Assembly (NCBI GenBank): GCA_964480565.1
Contig: CAYZSU010000018.1
Location: 1-35,972 of the forward strand
Length of the DNA stretch: 35,972 bases
DNA from: CAYZSU01 sp964480565
Lineage (GTDB): Bacteria > UBA10199 > 2-02-FULL-44-16 > JAAZCA01
Direction: 5' to 3'
Shown here: piece by piece, positions 31,584 to 35,972 of the stretch
Layout: every line of letters begins with the position of its first letter
How positions within the stretch are numbered: the stretch's first letter is position 1
Program-made: the position numbers and the translations under genes
Notes under the pieces: generated by a model
What the model was told of the DNA's origin: nothing
The model's database searches: none
The model's input: only the letters and a program-made list of their open reading frames with translations

Positions 31584-31600
31584 ACTTTATTTCATAAAGT
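31584..31600 (+). promoter_or_regulatory. Hairpin touching the GH5 start codon
   Basis: ACTTTAT (31584-31590) and ATAAAGT (31594-31600) form a perfect 7-bp stem over a 3-nt loop directly before the ATG at 31601. No Shine-Dalgarno sequence is present. It could be an operator or could limit translation. Confidence 0.4.
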
Positions 31601-33277
31601 ATGACACATAATTTATCATTATATATAAAAAAAATCAGCATCTTTACATTATTTCTAATTCTTTTTTCATGTACCAGTAGCCCATCAAATAAATTAGCAT
31701 CTACTGACTCAGAAAATAGTTCAGAAGAAAGCATTATATTTCCTGATGGATTTATTCATAGCCTTGGGCCTAAGTTAGTTATTGGAAATAATACAGATCC
31801 AATTTATCTCCGTGGTATTAATATGGGCACCCATGTATTTAATAAGCAGCTAGACAATGCGTTTTTTTCTCAATCTGATTATAAAAGAGTCTCTGACCTG
31901 GGCATGAACGCAATTCGCTTGCATCTCAATTACCATCATTTTTTTACAGAGTCTGGTTTTGATGAAAATGGATTTACCTGGTTAGATCAACAACTATCTT
32001 GGGCAAAATCACAAAATATCTATATAATATTAGCCCTCATGGTCTGGCCAGGCGGCCCGCAACTTCATGATGCTCAACTTAGAAATGATCAATTTTGGAC
32101 AAGTGTTGCGGATCAAGATCAATTGATTCAATTATGGACAGAAATTGCAAAACGATACAATGCTCATAAACACATTGCAGGGTATGATATCATCAATGAA
32201 CCCCTTCCACCAACAATCGCTCAGGGCAAATATATGTTGAATCAAATTATTGATGCGATTCGCAAATTTGATACGAATCATCTATTAATTATTCAAGCCC
32301 TCAGTGCCACAAGCAATGATAATAGCAATGCATATGATCCTGCACAGATGTATGTATTAATGGATGATTCCAATGTCATGTATGATTTTCATCATTATGC
32401 CCCGATTGCATTTACTCATCAAAATTTTGAAGCACATGGGTATTCGGATGCAGGGCCTTATCCAGACACGACGACAATAATATACCCTAGAGACATGCGC
32501 TCAAAGTCATCCTTTGATACAACTATCCAACTCACAGCATTGGATAATGAGTGGTCCTATCATGAAAGTTCATCTATCACTATAAAGGACTCTGACATCA
32601 TTGCAGTTCGCCCCGCATTTTTATGCAACTCCCTATCGGGTAATATTTATTTGGATGATTATACTATTTCAGAAATAACCGCAGATACGCATACTACAAT
32701 AGTTCGTATGCAAAGCAGTTCTAGTAATGATGCATCATGGCAATTTTGGAATGAAACAATGCAGCGCACAGAAACAATAATGCCACATCAACAATATGGG
32801 CATGGCAATGATGACAATCGCTCATTTATGTTACATTCGTCTTCTTCAAACCATATATGGGGAGCACCCATCAATATTACATCCGGTCATTCCTATCAAA
32901 TCAGTGCATGGATCAAAGGTGAGAATATCACTGATGCACAGGAATGCCAACTTCAGCTTTTAGCAGAATATAGCCCCAGTGCTACCAAGGCGCTTCCTTT
33001 ATCCGACGCATATGTTGATCATATGATTTCACATTGGTCTGAATTTGGGCGTACCAATAATGTCCCCATCCATATCGGGGAATTTGGTATATTGTCTGAC
33101 TCTACAATGAATGCCAATAAAGGTGGGCTTGAGTGGATTAAAGATAGCATGACAAGCATGCAAGGCTATAACCTACACTATAGTTTTTATGGGTATGCCC
33201 ATTTAAATTTCTTTGCGGATAATTCACCAAACACCCAACTCATTAATTTACTAAAATTAATGCATGCCGATCAATAA
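31601..33277 (+). CDS. GH5-family glycoside hydrolase lipoprotein with inserted carbohydrate-binding-like domain
   Basis: A 558-residue lipoprotein (lipobox LFSC, Cys 24). The catalytic domain is a GH5-type barrel (cellulase/mannanase clan): GMNAIRLHLNYHHFF, LDQQLSWAKSQNIYIIL, the acid/base Glu 200 in YDIINEPLP, FHHY at 263-266, and the nucleophile Glu 494 in IHIGEFGI. These two Glu are normally 100-130 residues apart; here it is 294. The extra segment, about 290-455, is strand-rich (NIYLDDYTISEI, RSFMLHSSSSNH, HSYQISAWIKG) and resembles the CBM4/9 type of carbohydrate-binding sandwich. The enzyme is probably anchored at the cell surface or in the periplasm and cuts a beta-glucan or mannan; substrate is not visible. 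It faces the thrombospondin-repeat protein gene. Confidence 0.88.
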   Translation: MTHNLSLYIKKISIFTLFLILFSCTSSPSNKLASTDSENSSEESIIFPDGFIHSLGPKLVIGNNTDPIYLRGINMGTHVFNKQLDNAFFSQSDYKRVSDLGMNAIRLHLNYHHFFTESGFDENGFTWLDQQLSWAKSQNIYIILALMVWPGGPQLHDAQLRNDQFWTSVADQDQLIQLWTEIAKRYNAHKHIAGYDIINEPLPPTIAQGKYMLNQIIDAIRKFDTNHLLIIQALSATSNDNSNAYDPAQMYVLMDDSNVMYDFHHYAPIAFTHQNFEAHGYSDAGPYPDTTTIIYPRDMRSKSSFDTTIQLTALDNEWSYHESSSITIKDSDIIAVRPAFLCNSLSGNIYLDDYTISEITADTHTTIVRMQSSSSNDASWQFWNETMQRTETIMPHQQYGHGNDDNRSFMLHSSSSNHIWGAPINITSGHSYQISAWIKGENITDAQECQLQLLAEYSPSATKALPLSDAYVDHMISHWSEFGRTNNVPIHIGEFGILSDSTMNANKGGLEWIKDSMTSMQGYNLHYSFYGYAHLNFFADNSPNTQLINLLKLMHADQ

Positions 33278-33278
33278 T

Positions 33279-33347
33279 GGGATTGCCTTCGTAATAGGTG
33301 TTTTAGAAAGTACTCAAAAATGCCCAGATTTTAGATGGACAGCGACT
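33279..33347 (+). repeat. Palindromic repeat family, copy H (half element)
   Basis: Starting 1 nt after the GH5 stop codon, GGGATTGCCTTCGTAATAG, then TTTTAGAAAGTACTCAAAAA and TGCCCAGATT ending in GGACAGC follow one half of the family. The central palindrome and second half are missing. Confidence 0.65.
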
Positions 33348-33373
33348 ATTATATTTTTGCTGTCTGTAATGCA

Positions 33374-33416
33374 TTAGTGCTGTGACACCTTGGCTGATAT
33401 GTCATCACAGCACTAA
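33374..33416. repeat. 12-bp inverted repeat in a convergent gap
   Basis: TTAGTGCTGTGA (33374-33385) is perfectly inverted as TCACAGCACTAA (33405-33416) over 19 nt. It lies between two converging genes and could act as a bidirectional transcription barrier, but no T run follows on either side. The rest of the gap to 33552 contains a TGCCTGGCAC motif at 33502-33511 and nothing else I can name. Confidence 0.6.
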
Positions 33417-33552
33417 ACAGCAAATCCAGTACACCTGTCATGCTCCTAGTGCTTGTACCTAGCATCTAAGTCATACAGCAATGACAGACAACTACAGTAA
33501 TGCCTGGCACCCAGAGCCCGAAGGTTCTTAGGCTTAGCCGCTACCTCATATT

Positions 33553-35972
33553 TCATTCAATCACACTAATCTCAAATATATCGCTCACACTCATAATACC
33601 ATCACTCGCTGTTACTATAATTTCGAGAGGAAAAAGAGATGGATTAATATCTCTTGGTACAGATCCTTTAATATAACCGCCATCACTGATTATGACACCC
33701 TCTGGCAACCCTTCAGCGTCATATGTAAGTGGCGCATTCTTAGGATGACTAAAGTAAGTCGCCACATTTACGCTGATATATTTTCCCAGTGCTATCTTCA
33801 TATCTGGTAAAGATTCTATCAATTCAGGGACAATGGCACCTTCCTTGACAACGGTCATCATAAATTGAGTACTTATACTGTGTAGTCCATTATAGGCTGT
33901 AATTGTTATTTCATATGGAAAACTTGCAATGCTTTCTTTTGATACAACCCCCTTGATTCCGCCAGCATCACTTACAGCTAGACCCTCTGGTAATCCATCT
34001 ATTGTGTAATCCAAACGCCAACCTTGCGGATGTATAAAATTATCTGCAAAACTAAAACGATAATCTTCTCCTGCAAATACAGTTTGATCAACGATTGAAA
34101 ACACTAATTCCGGAATATCATCGCTATACACTTTTAAATAAAAATACATTCCTGAACTTTCAAAACCATCATTGGCTGTAACTATTACAAGATAATCCCT
34201 TTCTTTTATAGAATCTGCTGTTGGTATACCTGAAATAATCCCTGTCAATTCATCAATCTGAAGTCCTTCTGGTAAATATTGTGCACTAAATGTCAGTTCA
34301 TCATCTTCCTCATCTGTAAAATGAGTGGATATATCCAACTCAAACATTTCACCTTCATACGCTTTTTGACGTGGAATAAAATGTCCCTCAGGTTCATGGT
34401 TGAGCTCTAAATAATGAAACAATGTTTTAGAAAGTGTTGCGCGAGTCATAAATTGAAACCCATAACTCACATCAGATGGATTAAACATATTCTCAAAATC
34501 GATCAATGCATTGAGTTCATACGCCACATTGAACGTATTGCTTTCAATTCCATATGGATTTTGAAGATTTCCATAATCGGGGCCTTGATATCCATCATTT
34601 AATTCATCGAAATCAATTCTATCACTGTCACTTCGTTGTTTTTTTGCTAACTCTGCATCTTTAAGAATTTCTCTCATTCGTCGCGTAAGACCTATATCGC
34701 ATTGATTTTCATCAACAATAAATGTTTCTATCGCATATGAAAGTAGAGGAAATTCTGGACAAATAATTCCTTCAAAGAACTCTGCATCTTCTCTCACACC
34801 CAAGACACTTAAAAGAATATATATTTCTTCCTCAAAAGAAACAGTCGCATCAGGATTAAAACTGTCACCCATATCATCAATTTTCCAAAAATGATTATCA
34901 ATAATATAACACATTTCAGGTGCAAAACGATGTCCGTCTATATCATTAAATGTTGAACAAAGATTTTGACTTGTTCCACACCCATAGTTATCGGACTCCT
35001 CATTTTCATTCGTATCTGCGCAACGATCCGAACTATTTTGAACACCGTCATCATCTGTATCGGTATCGCTTGGATCAGTATTTGCAAGAAATTCATCAAG
35101 ATTGCTAATACCGTCACCGTCTAAGTCCTCGGCTGCATCTGCGGCATCCAATGGATTTAATCCTGCAGCCACTTCCCAATCATCGGGCAAACTATCGCCG
35201 TCATCATCTAAGTCCGCATTATTGCCAATACCATCGCCGTCCGTATCCAGCGTTTCAGTTGGATCGAGCGGAAAACCATCCTCAACATCAGCTACACCAT
35301 CATTGTCATCATCAAAATCCGCATTATTTCCAATGCCATCGCCGTCCGTATCAATACTCTCCGTTGCATCGAGTGAAAAGGCATCCTCAACATCAGGTAC
35401 ACCATCATTGTCATCGTCTAAGTCCGCATTATTGCCAATGCCATCGCCGTCCGTATCCATACTCTCCGTTGCATCGAGTGAAAAGGCATCCTCAACATCA
35501 GGTACACCATCATNNNNNNNNNNNNNNNNNNNNNNNNNNNNNNNNNNNNNNNNNNNNNNNNNNNNNNNNNNNNNNNNNNNNNNNNNNNNNNNNNNNNNNN
35601 NNNNNNNNNNNNNATCGTCTAAGTCCGCATTATTGCCAATGCCATCGCCGTCCGTATCCATACTCTCCATTGCATCGAGTGGAAAGGCGTCGTCTTCATT
35701 TAGCACACCATCACGGTCTTCATCTGTATCAATATATTGAACAACTAGATGAGAAACTTGGAGCTCACCCGCTGTATCAGAGTGAAAGACTAGAGGCACT
35801 GAAATCATATCTTCCATAGATTGATCACTTGCCAGAAAGTCATTGATATCAAGCGCAAAATTATCAGTAATGGCTTCAACTCGATACTCACCAATATGTG
35901 CCCATGCATCTGAATCATTACCAAAAACATTCATAGTGGGATTAGTAGGATAGACCAAATCACCGTCATTGC
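33553..35972 (-). CDS. Large surface protein with thrombospondin type 3 repeats and cadherin-like domains (5' end outside window)
   Basis: The frame is open to the window edge, so the N-terminus and signal are missing. In order along the visible protein: a strand-rich segment (about 35972-35750); a tandem array of 35-residue thrombospondin type 3 units with calcium-binding Asp runs (DTDGDGIGNNADLDD), broken by an assembly gap; further DGD repeats (DLDGDGISNLDEF, TDTDDDGVQNSSD); a cysteine-containing region of ~200 residues with two S-layer-homology-like stretches (FNPDATVSFEEEIYILLSV and FMTRATLSKTLFHYLEL, inferred); and three cadherin-like / putative Ig modules at the C-terminus (LPEGLQIDELTGIISGIP, LPEGLAVSDAGGIKGVV, LPEGVIISDGGYIKGSVP). 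Such proteins sit on the cell surface and bind calcium, glycans or partners. No C-terminal sorting signal is evident. Confidence 0.85.
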   Translation of the reverse strand, partial: NDGDLVYPTNPTMNVFGNDSDAWAHIGEYRVEAITDNFALDINDFLASDQSMEDMISVPLVFHSDTAGELQVSHLVVQYIDTDEDRDGVLNEDDAFPLDAMESMDTDGDGIGNNADLDDXXXXXXXXXXXXXXXXXXXXXXXXXXXXXXXXXXDGVPDVEDAFSLDATESMDTDGDGIGNNADLDDDNDGVPDVEDAFSLDATESIDTDGDGIGNNADFDDDNDGVADVEDGFPLDPTETLDTDGDGIGNNADLDDDGDSLPDDWEVAAGLNPLDAADAAEDLDGDGISNLDEFLANTDPSDTDTDDDGVQNSSDRCADTNENEESDNYGCGTSQNLCSTFNDIDGHRFAPEMCYIIDNHFWKIDDMGDSFNPDATVSFEEEIYILLSVLGVREDAEFFEGIICPEFPLLSYAIETFIVDENQCDIGLTRRMREILKDAELAKKQRSDSDRIDFDELNDGYQGPDYGNLQNPYGIESNTFNVAYELNALIDFENMFNPSDVSYGFQFMTRATLSKTLFHYLELNHEPEGHFIPRQKAYEGEMFELDISTHFTDEEDDELTFSAQYLPEGLQIDELTGIISGIPTADSIKERDYLVIVTANDGFESSGMYFYLKVYSDDIPELVFSIVDQTVFAGEDYRFSFADNFIHPQGWRLDYTIDGLPEGLAVSDAGGIKGVVSKESIASFPYEITITAYNGLHSISTQFMMTVVKEGAIVPELIESLPDMKIALGKYISVNVATYFSHPKNAPLTYDAEGLPEGVIISDGGYIKGSVPRDINPSLFPLEIIVTASDGIMSVSDIFEISVIE
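35185..35700 (-). repeat. Tandem 105-bp repeat array encoding thrombospondin type 3 units
   Basis: The marker TCCGCATT recurs at 35213, 35318 and 35423, exactly 105 bp apart, and again at 35624 beyond the gap. Each unit encodes 35 residues. Units beside the gap are nearly identical in DNA, which favours copy-number change and assembly collapse. Confidence 0.85.
35514..35613. other. Assembly gap of exactly 100 N in the repeat array
   Basis: The round number marks a placeholder of unknown true size. From the flanks, an in-frame join needs 4 + 105n bp: 4 bp if no unit is missing, 109 bp if one is. Both leave the same frame as 100 N. Confidence 0.95.

Noticed and set aside
35185..35700. Evenly spaced repeats suggesting a CRISPR array
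   Set aside because: The 105-bp units are contiguous and coding, without unique spacers of constant length, and no cas gene is near.
35102..35819. Long serine-rich or histidine-rich plus-strand frames over the thrombospondin array
   Set aside because: They are antisense of the tandem Asp-rich repeat; repetitive composition keeps the other frames open.

Overview
This is an AT-rich (roughly 38-40% GC by eye), gene-dense stretch of a Gram-negative chromosome. The cell has an outer membrane: bamA, a LolCDE-type transporter, lipoproteins and a Spy/CpxP-like periplasmic protein are all present. The gene order argues for the broad old Deltaproteobacteria (Myxococcota, Bdellovibrionota or relatives) rather than a classical gammaproteobacterium: lysS-lolC-lolE-lolD-bamA, argS followed by a SPOR protein, pyruvoyl arginine decarboxylase next to agmatinase, an RpoH-like sigma with other sigma genes nearby, and an exported thrombospondin type 3 repeat protein. 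This placement is an inference from gene content and order only.

Layout. 1-2760: a SemiSWEET-like gene with a repeat-derived N-terminus, an HDOD signalling protein, and a coupled pair of very small genes. 2989-10392, all on +: a regulatory block with an RpoH-like sigma, an ECF sigma / anti-sigma / YfbK-type VWA lipoprotein module, a second ECF sigma / small anti-sigma / Spy-like module, and an unrecognised, possibly outer-membrane protein. 10731-28727, all on -: a long housekeeping block. In transcription order it holds two M16 peptidases, argS, a SPOR protein, lysS, lolC, lolE, lolD, bamA, leuS, holA, a sigma-54-dependent NtrC-type regulator and a tiny exported protein. 28943-31455: a 63-residue protein (+), then pdaD-speB (arginine to agmatine to putrescine) and a cysteine-rich lipoprotein, both on -. 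31601-end: a GH5 lipoprotein glycosidase (+) facing a large exported protein (-) with a tandem 35-residue calcium-binding repeat. That array is broken by a 100-N assembly gap, and the gene runs off the window.

The most unusual feature is a dispersed palindromic repeat family of about 152 bp, with two full copies, one split copy and eight partial copies or end remnants. These sit almost exclusively at gene boundaries, several of them touching stop codons, and inside operons. Two lie inside reading frames: one supplies the first ~48 residues of the SemiSWEET-like protein, the other the n-region of a lipoprotein signal peptide. This resembles the in-frame behaviour known for Rickettsia palindromic elements. 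The sequence itself is not one I recognise.

No tRNA, rRNA, CRISPR array, transposase or integrase gene was seen. Shadow reading frames on the opposite strand of genes were left out.
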